Positions 12,301 to 24,100 of a stretch of DNA of 64,000 nt are shown here, one piece after another. Positions within the stretch are counted from its first letter, which is position 1. Every line of letters begins with the position of its first letter. Source of the DNA: Nemopilema nomurai (Eukaryota > Cnidaria > Scyphozoa > Rhizostomeae > Rhizostomatidae). The notes beneath the pieces are model-generated. The model had not been told where the DNA came from. It did no database searches and was given only the letters and a program-made list of their open reading frames with translations. The stretch spans positions 1,364,001 through 1,428,000 of the forward strand of contig ML133436.1 of the NCBI GenBank assembly GCA_003864495.1. The letters are read 5' to 3'. A program made the translations under genes and the position numbers.

Positions 12301-15300
12301 TTGATAAGTCTGTCTTCGCCCCAACGCACATCACCACCCTGCTTAATGAGCATACACTAGCCTCTCTTATGATTTGCCTCCTGTATTTCTTATTTGTCTG
12401 TATTCCAGTTGCACTATAGCACTAGACTTCTAGGCTAAGGAACCCCCCGTCTCTTTTTAGATCAATTCTACGCCGAACGGCACCCGGCAGCGTACATTTA
12501 ATAACTGGCAGTTATAGTGGACCACCAGGAGGGTATGTTTCCCATTTTCAAGAGACCCTACCCGTTATAATGTAGCTGTGTAGCAGCCTGTCCGAAGCTT
12601 GCGTCCACATTCTGTTACGTGTATTGAATAAATTGGGGGTTGAATGACAGTTGTCTTCAGGGAGCGGTTTTCCCACTAGCTATTTTAATGTCGAAGTTTT
12701 GGATTTTGAATAAACAAATATTCAATAGGTCGTAATTCCAACCCCTTTCGAAGAGTTGTGTGAAATTCTATTCACTTAACACCGCGCCCCCGTTATATCG
12801 CGTTTTTCTCGCGCTTCCTTTGACTACCGAGCTAATCATTCTCCTGGTTTCTTGTACTCAAAGGAAGTTGAACGGTATTCATTAGCTGTTTGCCGCAGGC
12901 ACTGGAAGCCCGAAACGTAGAGTATAATCCCTATTATTCATGATAATTGGGACCGCGATAAATCAGACATAGCCACGTTTTTAATGCTTTTTTCATTGCA
13001 TCGCACATATTCGTTATTTAAAAATAAAACTACCATTTCTTATATCCCGTTTATGTAGCTATATTGTTAATGGGCACTAATTCTATTTGTATATTCCTCT
13101 CTTTTCCCTTTTAAGTTCTTTAGCTTCGTGTCTTAGCGTGTTTAATTTCCCTAATTGTGTCACCAAAATGTGTGTAAGGCTTCATCAGGTCATTTCCTTG
13201 GTTTCCCTTACACAAAAATCAAACTTTCAGAGATTGATTTCAGAGTTTCGATCAGGCTTTTTAAGCAAATTAGATACTGTTCACCGTTGAACGTTCAAGC
13301 CACGTGTTTCCGTCTGATTAAATTTAATTTCGCTCTTCGATTTCTCTGCTCTGGTTGCAAGACGGTCTCGACGAAATAAAAAATTCCACTGTGTTGTATG
13401 AAACGTAAGATTTTTTTAAATACACTTGGATATGCCAAGTGTATTTACGGTCATTGTGAGAATCCTTGGAGAAAGTATAGCACCTTTGCAAGTTTCGTTC
13501 CAGTATTCAGTGCAGAGTTTGTTCTCGTACAGTAACAGGGAGTAAATGATCTGCAAATTTAAAACACTCTGACTTTATCAATCAAAAATGTTTTCCCAAC
13601 CCAACTCCGGTTAGTTCTCAATGGCTTGTTACAGCAAGAACCAGCAACTATTTCTCAGCCTGTGATATTCCCCAAATGGGCGGATGGTGATTGCCCAGAA
13701 CCAAACGAAGGACCGCTTCATTTCTTTGATTCTCTCGTGTTCTCACAAGTTATTAGTCTGAGAACTGTAAAATTAACAACAACAGAGCTATAAACGAAAT
13801 GATGGTGCCATTTTACAAGGTACTTCTTCAGGTGCCTTTTTGTTATATTTATCAAGAGAAGTCCGCCAGTTTTTTTTGCGTCTGAAACAACCGTGCTAGA
13901 AATTACCTCACCTCTAATATTAAAGGCATTAAGTCATGGTAAATAGCGGTTCTCAACGGGCTGTTGTCTGTTTTCATGTGATATATCGGCTTTCATGTGA
14001 TCAGACATCAACTGCGAGGTTAAAACATCATGTGTGCAGTTTGCTTGATAGCCAATCAGATTAACGGAGCTATCATAATGACTCAGCAATTTTTGCAATT
14101 TGGGTATACGCTTTCCATTTATCATGAGCTGATAATCACCCCCAAACCGCCCAACATCACCCCCCCCCCCCCCGAAGCCGTACCGGCAGGCTATTTGCCA
14201 CTTCTGCCTTTCTTGTCCTTTCTAAAGCACATTCTCTAAATCCCAGAATTCGAGATATATGACTTTTGCAGAAACCTTTCATGACAATACGATCAAGTGG
14301 AAGCATGACTTTTTGCTACGTACTAGCACTAAATGACCCCGAATGATACGTCATATGTGAAAACGTCCAGATGGTGTAGTGTCTAAAATGTTATAATGGA
14401 AGTGGTGGGCTCAGAAAGAAGATCACAGCTCCTAATGTCATTTTTGCTTTTTCAGACGGGATCATTTTCCGGATTCGTTTTTATCACAGTTCCTAATGTC
14501 ACTTTTTACTGTTTTTGATGGGTTAATTTCCTGGAGTCAACTTGGTCACAGTTCCTAATGTCACTTTTTAATATTTCGGATGGGGCAACTTTCCGGACTC
14601 GTCTTGGTCACAGCTCCTAATGCCGTTTTTGCTATTTCAGACGGGACCACTTTCCGGATTCATCTTGGGATACCTCACTAGATGCATCGTATAAGTCGAT
14701 TGATGAAGACCAGAGAGAGCAGCAGCGGGCCGGCCGGTATGATACCCAGGAGACTGTGCCTCTTGTCTTGCGGAGAGGTGCGGAACGACCACCATCGGTA
14801 AGTGGAAACACCCAGCAATGTTCCAATGCAATGTTTTTTATCACAGGCTCCTATTACTATTGTCACGTGCCCAACGTATGCTGCTGGAATATTCTTTTTG
14901 CCAGCGGAGAATCGTCTTGTGCTGACGGCATCTTCTTGTTGTCACATTATAAATTTTCCCTTTTGATGAACCACTTTCATGAATCATTTTCTGTAGATGC
15001 TTGTTTCTGTGGAAAATGTTTGTAAAGCAGCACTGTAAGGTTGTCTTTAACCGGAGGTGTCTTGAAAACAACAAGATCTTAAAAAGGAAAAAAAAAATTC
15101 ATACTTATGTCACGAGATCTCTCTTAATCGTTTTATCATTGATTACAGAATCTTCTCTTGTTAATATTTCATTTTGCTAGCACGGAAGTTACCCACAAAA
15201 TCATGTTCTCCGAATTTATAAAAAAATTTTTTATTGATATGCTTTTTATCAATAACCATTTGCTTTTAGTATCATTTGTTGAAGAATACCTTTTTGTCAA

Positions 15301-16546
15301 GTTTCTTTCACCTCAAAAGGGGTATATCCCATGACAATGCACCACCCTTGTGTGTTCAGCTACATTGTTCTTTTGAACATTCCCACTTTGGCAAGAAAAT
15401 TTTCTTTCAGTCAACTTTATCGTCCTCTTTTATCCTCTCATAATTATGAAAAATGTTTGCCTTTGTTTGGTCAACTCTTTATTGGTACTGTTTGTTTCTA
15501 GTAAGGTTTCTTCTTTATGAAAGAAAACATAATTGCCACTTTCTCCAAATAAAAGCATTCATTATTTAGTTGAACTTTCGTCTCTAGCACTGGATGTCTT
15601 TGGTAGCCAACATAGCTTTTATAGTTTAATCCAAGTATTTGTCTCAGGCAGTATTTTTCCTAGACAGTATTTGCCCCAGGCAGTATTTATCCTAGACAGT
15701 ATTTGCCCCAGGCCATATTTGTCCCAGGCAGTATTTGCCCCAGGCAGTATTTGTCCTAGACAGTCTTTGCCCCAGGCTGTATTTGTCCCAGGCAGTACTT
15801 TTCCTAGACAGTATTTGCCCCAGGCTGTATTTGTCCCAGACAGTACTTTTGCTAGAAAGTATTTGTCCCAGGCAGTACTTTTGCTAGAAAGTATTTGTCC
15901 CAGGCAGTATTTGCCCCAGGCAGTATTTATCCTAGACAGTATTTGCCCCAGGCCATATTTGTCCCAGGCAGTATTTGCCCCAGGCAGTATTTGTCCTAGA
16001 CAGTCTTTGCCCCAGGCTGTATTTGTCCCAGGCAGTACTTTTCCTAGACAGTATTTGCCCCAGGCTGTATTTGTCCCAGACAGTACTTTTGCTAGAAAGT
16101 ATTTGTCCCAGGCAGTACTTTTGCTAGAAAGTATTTGTCCCAGGCAGTATTTGCCCCAGGCAGTATTTGTCCTAGACAGTATTTGCCCCAGGCTGTATTT
16201 GTCACAGGCAGTATTTGTACCAGACTGTATTTAACCCAGGCAATTTTGTTGCCCCCCTCTCTGCCTGTCCCTATTAGTTTGCACTGCTTGTCTCTTATTT
16301 TCTACAAAAAGTCATCTTGCTCACCTACTAGCCAGGTATATTTTGATAAAATGCACTCAAATGAATTCAAAGACAGCTTTGTCGAACATGTTTTACCAGT
16401 CTGACAAGCCTTAGACAGCGCATCCTTGATCATTTTTAATTTAATTCAAAATGTCATTTTAGTATCACGCCGTGCACGGTGAAACGGAGTTTTTGTCAGT
16501 CGAGGAGGACAGAAAGAGACTCATGTCTGCAGAAACAGTCTCCTGA
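3359..16546 (+). CDS. TTYH: Tweety homologue (TTYH-family membrane protein)
   Basis: Fifteen exons give a 527-residue protein: 3359-3469, 5449-5633, 5994-6105, 6246-6472, 7013-7108, 7443-7515, 7879-7948, 8364-8419, 8999-9100, 10004-10096, 10574-10614, 11095-11199, 12461-12532, 14641-14797 and 16463-16546. All have GT/AG ends and compatible phases. Family hallmarks are an N-terminus of the W-x4-FHxxPxxDF type, GFYGNNKTMDG at about residues 105-115, and the RWW entry into TM3 at about 212. Five hydrophobic segments fall at about 38-66, 85-105, 213-233, 245-268 and 392-414. The ectodomain keeps four cysteines (C274, C300, C370, C385) at the positions of the vertebrate disulphide cysteines. Vertebrate TTYHs are plasma-membrane proteins linked to volume-regulated or calcium-activated anion currents and lipid binding; the pore role is debated. 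The vertebrate PPxY NEDD4 motif is absent from the cytoplasmic tail. Intron 13 holds tandem copies of an acceptor and intron 14 a minisatellite. The remaining long introns (1, 9, 12) show no gene. The start is the first ATG of the conserved exon 1. Confidence 0.93.
14423..14670 (+). repeat. Four tandem copies of an intron/exon acceptor junction
   Basis: Units of about 61-62 bp start at about 14423, 14484, 14546 and 14608. Each begins tcacag(c/t)tcctaatg and continues through a pyrimidine tract into the first bases of tweety exon 14 (acggga-ca-tttccgga). Unit 4 carries the acceptor used in the gene model (AG ending at 14640). Unit 1 also keeps a good acceptor, with tttttcag ending at 14456. 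Units 2 and 3 have lost the AG (gat and cgg instead). Confidence 0.85.
15640..16247. repeat. 16-bp minisatellite with a 240-bp higher-order duplication
   Basis: The monomer is about 16 bp, alternating forms such as gtatttgccccaggca and gtatttgtcctagaca. Positions 15661-15900 and 15901-16140 match over essentially their full 240 bp (15 monomers), and shorter runs lie on both sides. The array sits inside the last intron of the tweety-like gene (14798-16462). Because 16 is not a multiple of 3, the unit reads through all three frames in turn. This creates a 233-codon open frame (15533-16234) of 16-residue repeats that I do not regard as a gene. Confidence 0.95.
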
Positions 16547-16956
16547 AGGAAACTCACACTCTTGAGCTGATTCGAATTAAATTAAATTTCATTAAAGGGA
16601 CCTATCATCTGCGACTCATTTGCGAAGTTGTTTACAGGGTGCCATAGGGTTTAGAGTCTAAAGATATTATTTCAAAATTGGATGTTCAGCAAGAATTCGC
16701 ATTCTTGCGCAGGAAGCAACTTACCATCGGACGTTGATGGCTCGTTGAAGATTTTTGGATTTGGTATTAACTGGGTTTGGCAGGCATGCAACTGGAGTGA
16801 TTTGGTTCATTTACTGGACATCGATGTGTCATATCTGCAGAGAATGATTAGGAAAATCTGTGCTTTATTTGGAGTCAAAATTCCGACATGACACCTCTGA
16901 ATAGCATGCAGTCAGCTGATGCTGCTAAAGGATGACTTATTGCAACCAGGAAGTAA

Positions 16957-16962
16957 AATAAA
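16957..16962 (+). terminator. Polyadenylation signal AATAAA for the tweety-like gene
   Basis: A canonical AATAAA lies about 410 bp past the tweety stop codon, with a T-rich stretch just downstream (about 16970-16980). This is consistent with the mRNA 3' end. Transcript data are not available here. Confidence 0.5.
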
Positions 16963-18432
16963 CAATGCTGTTTTTTTTATTTCAATATTATGCAAAATTC
17001 AACATTTGCGTGTAGCAAGGTGATCGGGCTTCAGCTGTGCCTCTGAAGGAGCTGTTGAGATTTCTCTACCATTTTCAAAATGCCTGCCAAAAAGAATTTG
17101 GAGCGAGTTCCTGACTTTGTTTACCTGGTAATTAGTATTTTTAGCCGTTATCTGCATTGGCAAACATTGATTGTAATTTTTTCGTACGCTGGAATGTTCA
17201 TATTTTTTATTTAAGTATCAAAGTTTACAGAGTTTATTTTAATGTTATTTCATTTTGCTTTTTACCATAATTTAAATCTGAAATTTTTTCTTGAGCTAAA
17301 GACGCAATTGAATGAAGACGTTTGATTAGATGTCACCCGAGGAATTGTCGTAAAAATACAATGATTTGTACTGCTATTACACATTGAGCCGGGGGAAATG
17401 GCTAGGGTGCCATCTCAGGTGTTCATTTAGATATCGGAGGTGTCATTTTGGGTAGAACATACATGACATCTCTAGCATAAAAATTAATTTTTGAGGTATC
17501 AGTTTCATAAATAATTATTTGCAGTAGCGTTTTTTTTATTTCATGCAATCAGACAAAGTATAAATTTCTAGGTGTGTCAACATGTTGAAGTAGCCTCCCT
17601 TGTGCTTCTTACTGACCACAAGGGATCAAGCACTCAAGTACTGGTCTTGATGAAATCTCATTTCAAGCAGGCTCAAGCAGAGGCTCTAGCTTATCGCTGG
17701 AAACTAAATACCAGACTAACAAAGACCACCTTAATTAGTGAAATGACCTCAAACATGGGCTGCACTTCTCTGAAAGTTGCCCACAAATGGTTAGACAAGA
17801 GCCAGTAGGCCTTAGTCAAGTCAAAAGCTGCGGCATATATTCAAGAGAGTACAGCGTATTCTCGTTGCTTATAATTATACACTTTGATTTAAACGCAACA
17901 TGATCCAGACCTGGTCCTACACCACTAAGTAATTTGTTCTTCTGAAGCATCACACCACCACATGAAATTTCCTTCTTAGATTACGTCTGACTGCAATATC
18001 TGATTAAGCGTCTTTTGATGATCTATAGAAAGTGACGTTACGGCATTAAACTTCAAAAATAGAGAACCACGCTCAAGATTCATTCCGTTTAGAACAGGGT
18101 CGCCTTCATTCATGATGCGTCTGTCAGTTTACCAATCTCTGTAAAAAACGCACTAACCAAATAGAACTCAGCTATTCTACCTCATCTTTCTTCCGCACTT
18201 ATAAAACAACGTTTTCAAAGCGAAATAGACTGTTGTTCTATCAGTTGACGGTATCTGCAGAAGAAAATTTAGTGGACTATTTCCTGTTTGAAAGGCAGTT
18301 CGGCTCAATCGCTCGGCTCCTTTTGTGTTTAGAAACGCATAATTTTGTCATGCCTCATTTATATTGCATAGAGTAGATTTCTAGTTTCGTAATATACGTT
18401 TTCGATCGCGAGAAGCAGCGGAACATAACTCA

Positions 18433-18600
18433 TGCCTACTTAAATGCTTTTTTGTCCGACACTCCTCAGAGCATGCAAAGGTGAAGCAGCATACAAAATA
18501 CATTATTATTATAGCCACGTGCGAAAAGAAGTAGTACTTGAGTATGCTAAAATCATATTTCCGCTGCTTCTTGTCTACGTGAAGTTTTGTACCACAAAAC
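18433..18600. repeat. Diverged copy of the dispersed TIR element (family C)
   Basis: The words cttttttgtccgacactcctcagagcatgc are broken up but collinear with better copies at 34944-35072, 48701-49011 and 57613-57713. Downstream sequence (catatttccgctgcttcttgtctacgtgaag, seen in pieces at 18556-18588) also resembles the distal part of the 34944 copy. No intact terminal repeats remain. Confidence 0.5.
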
Positions 18601-21165
18601 ATTTGTTCAAGGATACGTTTTGTAGGTGTTGTGACGTTGAATTTTGAAATTTTCACAAATAATAATAATTTTACTATGTTTTGCTGAATTATTTTGTAAA
18701 TCAATTCGATATTTATAATTATGGTTGCGTGAATCGCCATGAGTTGCAGAACGATTTAGTTTTTCTTTTGGCGACTTGCTATCATTGAGTTTGTCAGGTA
18801 ACGGTCCTTTGTTGTTGCAATTGGCCTAAGTAACATTCCGTCAATACGCGGGCTCTATAAACTAGATTTACCCCTGTAAAGTCAACAACAACAAATGATT
18901 GAATAGCTTGCTTTGAGGATAAAAGGTACTGTTATTAGCACCAATCGTTACTTTTCATTTAAATGTGGTCTACAGTTATGAACTGCATGGAGTGTACTGT
19001 ATTTTCTTATTAATGGACCACGTCGCTCTCATTTTTTGAACCTTAAGGGACCCTCAATAGCCGGCTGAAGGACATACAAGAAACCTCGCTAGCCAACAAT
19101 CCTTTGCAATGGCTCTGTTAGTCAATAGGTCTATATGATTTTATAAACAAGAAGCAATGTTTTTCTAAATGTTTTGATCTCCAAGTTTTGGGGTACTTCA
19201 TCAAGGAACAGTTTTAGATTCCAGACAATTTCTACAACCTTTCATTAAACACCACTATGCTGATCTTTGTTCCATAGCATTTTTTAATGGCTGGTCGTTT
19301 ACTGAAACATAAAGCATTAACGTTGAACATGGCACGTATTATCACGTATTCTTGTACATAGCACCCCACCCCAAAATCTGTAAAGCAAGCGGAATAAGCA
19401 ACCTTTCCTTGAAATTCATGTTCTTCAGTGTGTGTTGTGATACTTATTTCTTTAAAACATGCAGCGACTCAATAGCTTTGAAGATTATTTCTAGAGCATC
19501 CGTGGTTTAACAAACTCACTAAAAAGAAATGATATCAAGATTCAATCCTGGGTTCGTGCTAGCTGGATGAATACAAATTGGATCTCAAAGGTAAGTTTTT
19601 TTAGTGCTTTTCTAAACTAATAGGTTTTTTACTTGCCTTCTTCCCTAAATCTAAACAATATCTATACTCTTTATTGGCACCTTTTCCATCTGATAACTGT
19701 ACAGTACTTGTGGTTTAGTTGCAGCATTCTGGCTAATGGAAAACATGATGGGGTCTAAAGCCTATCCCTGAGGGACCTCTTGGTCTTTAATTGTTTCCTT
19801 TGTTTTTAGAGAGCATTTGTTTGCAAGACCATTAAACTTCGAGTTACGGTTAAATCTACCACAATTCAAATTCACTTTCTTCGACTGCTAGCACTAGAAG
19901 TTTACAAAACTTTGCACAAAGTGAATCCGGCCTTGATTAAGACTACTTTCTCCTAAAGCCCATTAACTATAACCTGAGAAACGTTGATGCTCTATTTGTT
20001 CCCAAGGTAAAGTTAATAAGCTTTATACTGGACTTAAAGATTTGGAATTTTCTTCCAAATGAAATAAAATTGCGAGTTAATTCAAATTTCCTAAAAAAGA
20101 TTGGTACTTAGAAAACCAATGCGCCTGTAATATTTGCAGTTCATATTTCCATAATGCAATCTCCTCTAATCAATCTCAATATAACAATTGCTTCATGTTA
20201 GTGTTTATTAGTGTTCTTACTATCGTCAAACTAACGGCAAAAAAGTATTATTATTAAACTTGGTCTAAGAAAAGCGGCATACTGATCCACCTGAATTCTC
20301 AAGGCAAAGGCATTTTCGATCTCTTCGACATTTTCGATCTTTACTAAAATGAAAGTAACAAGGCCATTTTGCAATGTAACGCGATTATCGATGGCCTCTT
20401 TTCAGAGCCGAGGGTTTAAATTGTTCTGCTTCTGTTATGAACTTAATATCATCGTTATTAATTAAAAAAGGAAAATCTTCATTATCAGCTAACTTTACTT
20501 AAAAAGTAACAATGAATAATTATAACTTAATTGGGAAAATATATACTACGATTTAAACCATGTTAGCAAACGGTTTCCTTCAGGTATCTAGCATGCTTGA
20601 ATTCTCATATGCTCTACAATGACAATTTCTGTGCTTAGAAAATAGTATTATGGTAATGGTGCTCGACACGAGATGATTTCCCTAAGATTAGAAACACAAC
20701 AAAAACACCAAAACGATGCTGTACCTAACTGCGTACGTAATAAACAGTTCAGCCAATGATGCGTCTTGAGTATGGCAGCTATGAACTATTCAATTGTAAT
20801 AGTAATAGCTATGTAATAAATTGACATTCAAATAAATTGTATTAGATACCATGTCCATATCTGCAATAAAGTATGTTGCTTATGCTTACCATAAGAACAT
20901 TAGCCCTAACTAGAGGCTAGAGGAAGGGGGCATTTGATACTGTGCATACCTATTCTTAAAGTATATATAAATAGAACACTTTAACTAGCCTTTGCTGAAA
21001 TAGAGAGGGGTTCCAAACCTTGTTTCATTTTATGGCAGATATCAGTGCATTGAGAACTGCAATTAAAGTTAAACACATGAGATTGAAACAGAGTTACCCG
21101 TTAGGGGCATACTTCTTTGTTTACTGCCTAGTCGATAAACTTTAAAAAATACCTATACTCGATTT

Positions 21166-24100
21166 TCATTTTTTACCAAAAAGATCCAAGAAGTGCTGCA
21201 CAGTGACCAGCAGAATACAGAGGACAGTCCAGCCGATGACGAAGAAGATCCATGAGCTCTGTCGAAATATCGAGCGGTGCTTATTCACGTAAGTACCGAA
21301 AAGCTTTTTCGCCTGCCTTCGGCCACAGAACACTAGCATCACCGGTATTACGTATTGAATTATCGAGCCGGCGTAAGATCCAGTTACGCCAACAAGCATT
21401 TCCACATCTTGTGTTACGAACGCAACTGCTATTGGCGGTAGAACTGTCACCAAAGGGAACACAATTCTGTCAACAAAGGTAGAACAAGACTTGCCTTCTC
21501 TCTGAAAAATGCTTTTAATGTTTTCCCGCAACGTGATGGCAATAATTGGAAAGTTGGAGCTTAGAGTAAATACGGGAAACAGCGCCAGGAAGTATGCAAA
21601 ACCAGGCCAGGATTTCAAAAAGTTCAGCGTGTAAATGTCATTGAGTTTTTCAACTGGGAAGCAAAACACAGCAGTTAGTGTCAACAGAAGGTAGAAGGCA
21701 CTGATCGCAGAGTAACTTGTTGTCAAGATTCTGTTCATCCACTTCTTCTGTTTTGTCGGGGTGAGGATAGATGGAAGACTGTGTTGGCACATGAAAGAGT
21801 ATACGCTCACTCCAAAGAAGTTTGGTAGCTTTGAAAAGTTGAATACTGGAGCATCACCTCTGTTTTCATGCTTCTCGATGCCATACAAGGCCAGGACAAT
21901 CATCAAGATGAAAGCTGGGAGAGATGAGAAACTTATAAAACCTGACCTGAATCAGAAATAGGAAAACCAAGGCTGGACTCATCTGACTGTTCCAGTAAAA
22001 CCGGAGCAAAGTTAACAGGGTTTGCACACTTGCTTTGCAGCAGTACAAATCTTAAAATATCTTTGTTGCTCTATCAATTCATTTGAAACAATTTGCTAAA
22101 GGTGTAATAACTAGCTAAAATTGGAATAGCTCATAAGATGCTGAAAATTTAAGCAATAAAGGAAAGATCTACTCACCCAGCCATCGCAAGACTGTGGTTG
22201 CAAACTGCATGTATTTGGTTTTGCCAAGGTCAAAGAACACAAAAGGCCCAAGAACCAATGTGAATGCAAGCTGCAAGATAATGTAAAAAGTATAAGTCAG
22301 GATTGGGCAGAGGGGACATAGATAAACGTGAGGGCAATCAAGACTAAAATCATAGAAAAAAGCTAAAAGGGCATCTTTCACATTGACAGTTCGCTAACAA
22401 GACAAAAGCTTTGGAGTGGAATTCCATCTTTCTGTGCCTTTCAACTTCTTCGTAATTAGTTTTTACTGCCATAAAAATTAGCCCTCAACACTATGCTTTG
22501 AAAAATCCCTGTTAAGGATAGAGAGGTTTGTGCCCTTTTAGGACAGTGGGCATTTTCAGAAAAGGCATGTTTGCTCCTCCTGTCAAAGGGCATTAGGGCA
22601 TGGGTATTATTTCAAAGTGCTAGAAAATTACAAGTACCAATGAGTTAGCTTTTTAGCTTACCACATTGAGCCTGTAAACACCTTCTTTGCTGATATGTCT
22701 GAAGCACAAATCCCCAGAGGTTGTTGTGTTGTTTCCAGGTTTTACATGCATACTGGAAAACAAAGGCTATTGAATGCAAAATCTTTATAAGAAACTTTGC
22801 AGCAAAATTTAGCTCTGATAACTTAAGTTTAATATAGATAAAAGAGAACATTAATCTAGAAAATATCATAAATAATTCATTAAAAAATTCAGGAAAAGTA
22901 AAACTTCAAAGATTCAGTGATAAAATATCCTGAAAAAAACTCCCTACAATAAACCTTAACCTGTTCTTTTCCTACATGTAATTCACAGAGCTCAAACTTG
23001 ACATCATCAATTTCATTTTTCATGTTGTTTGCTAAACCCAATATCGGAAAAACAATGAAAGGGTGGTACAAGTTTGATGCTCTCTTAAAAGGGCATATTG
23101 ATCTAAACCATTTCCTTCTTAGTAAATGGGTGCACTCAGCTGCAAAATATTCCCACTGTCCTTACTTGACTCATTACAAAGCTAGGGAGCAAAAAATATA
23201 ACTAAACTTACCAGAAAACACGAGTGAGAGATTTTGGCACAGCTGCTGCATAGATGGCCAGATCTCCATACAGATAGAGGGCAATGACAATGTAAAACAG
23301 GTTTATTCCAACTGTTAATGAAAATTGAAGACGTGAGAGCATGCAGCTTGTCCTTTGAAGTTGAACATATACTTTACTTCTTCTAGTTGTTACATAATGA
23401 AAACTTGTGAGCTTTCCAGGCTGTTCAAGGTGGGCAAAAAATGCGCTCTGTTCTCTTTGAAGCACCTGATTGTCTTAAACTTAAACCTTAATCTAATGAG
23501 CATCAGGGATTAACATGTTAATAGTGTTTGACTTCAGAGTCCTTGTATTGTGGTGGAATATTGTCAACTTGATTGAATAACTGAGAGTCATTCTGAATAG
23601 TCAGGCAGCGTTATTCCGTAAAAAATAGAAGCATGACCTTAATTCATTTTTTCTCCTCTTTGCTTTGTAGCTGAGCTAAAACACCCGAGTGGCAATCTCA
23701 ACATCATCTTATAGTTTGAAGCCAAAGTGGCCGGTAGTCTCCAGCCAAAAGGCTGGTCGTGTAAATATAAAAAGAAGAATTCTTAAGAAGATAAACAAGC
23801 CGTGAAGACAAGGGTGCAAACCAGTGGATATGGCAAGAAGGAGGTGCAGGATAAAAGCCAATGTAAATAATTTTCAAATGCCACTCAGAATCAGATTCAA
23901 CTAATAAAAGAACCACTTAGGATACAAAGGGAAGAAATCTTTATCCAATTAATAATTTCTTATATCTGTTGTACAGGCTCAAAGTATTCACAGTGATCTG
24001 AAAAAGATCTTACTGCTCTGGTTTTCTGGGATTGTGTTCTAGAATCCTACTTGAAAACCTACAAGGAATTTTGTCAGGAAGGCAAGGTATAAAAGTAAAT

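Larger units (their letters stand above)
16547..21165. other. 3' UTR and intergenic region between the tweety-like gene and TMEM104
   Basis: The tweety and TMEM104 genes converge on this 4.6-kb stretch. It contains the tweety 3' UTR and poly(A) signal, a diverged copy of the dispersed TIR element (about 18433-18600), and the TMEM104 3' UTR near 21165. An open frame at 17572-17808 follows a possible acceptor (tttctag), but it has no recognised domain and no partner exon. I see no RNA gene. Confidence 0.6.

Noticed and set aside
15533..16234. 233-codon open frame in the tweety-like gene's last intron
   Set aside because: It is produced entirely by the 16-bp minisatellite, which stays open in all frames. 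It has no start context, domain or splice support.
17572..17808. 78-codon open frame after a possible acceptor, downstream of the tweety-like gene
   Set aside because: The tweety-like gene already ends at a conserved final exon with a poly(A) signal at 16957. The frame has no domain or downstream partner.
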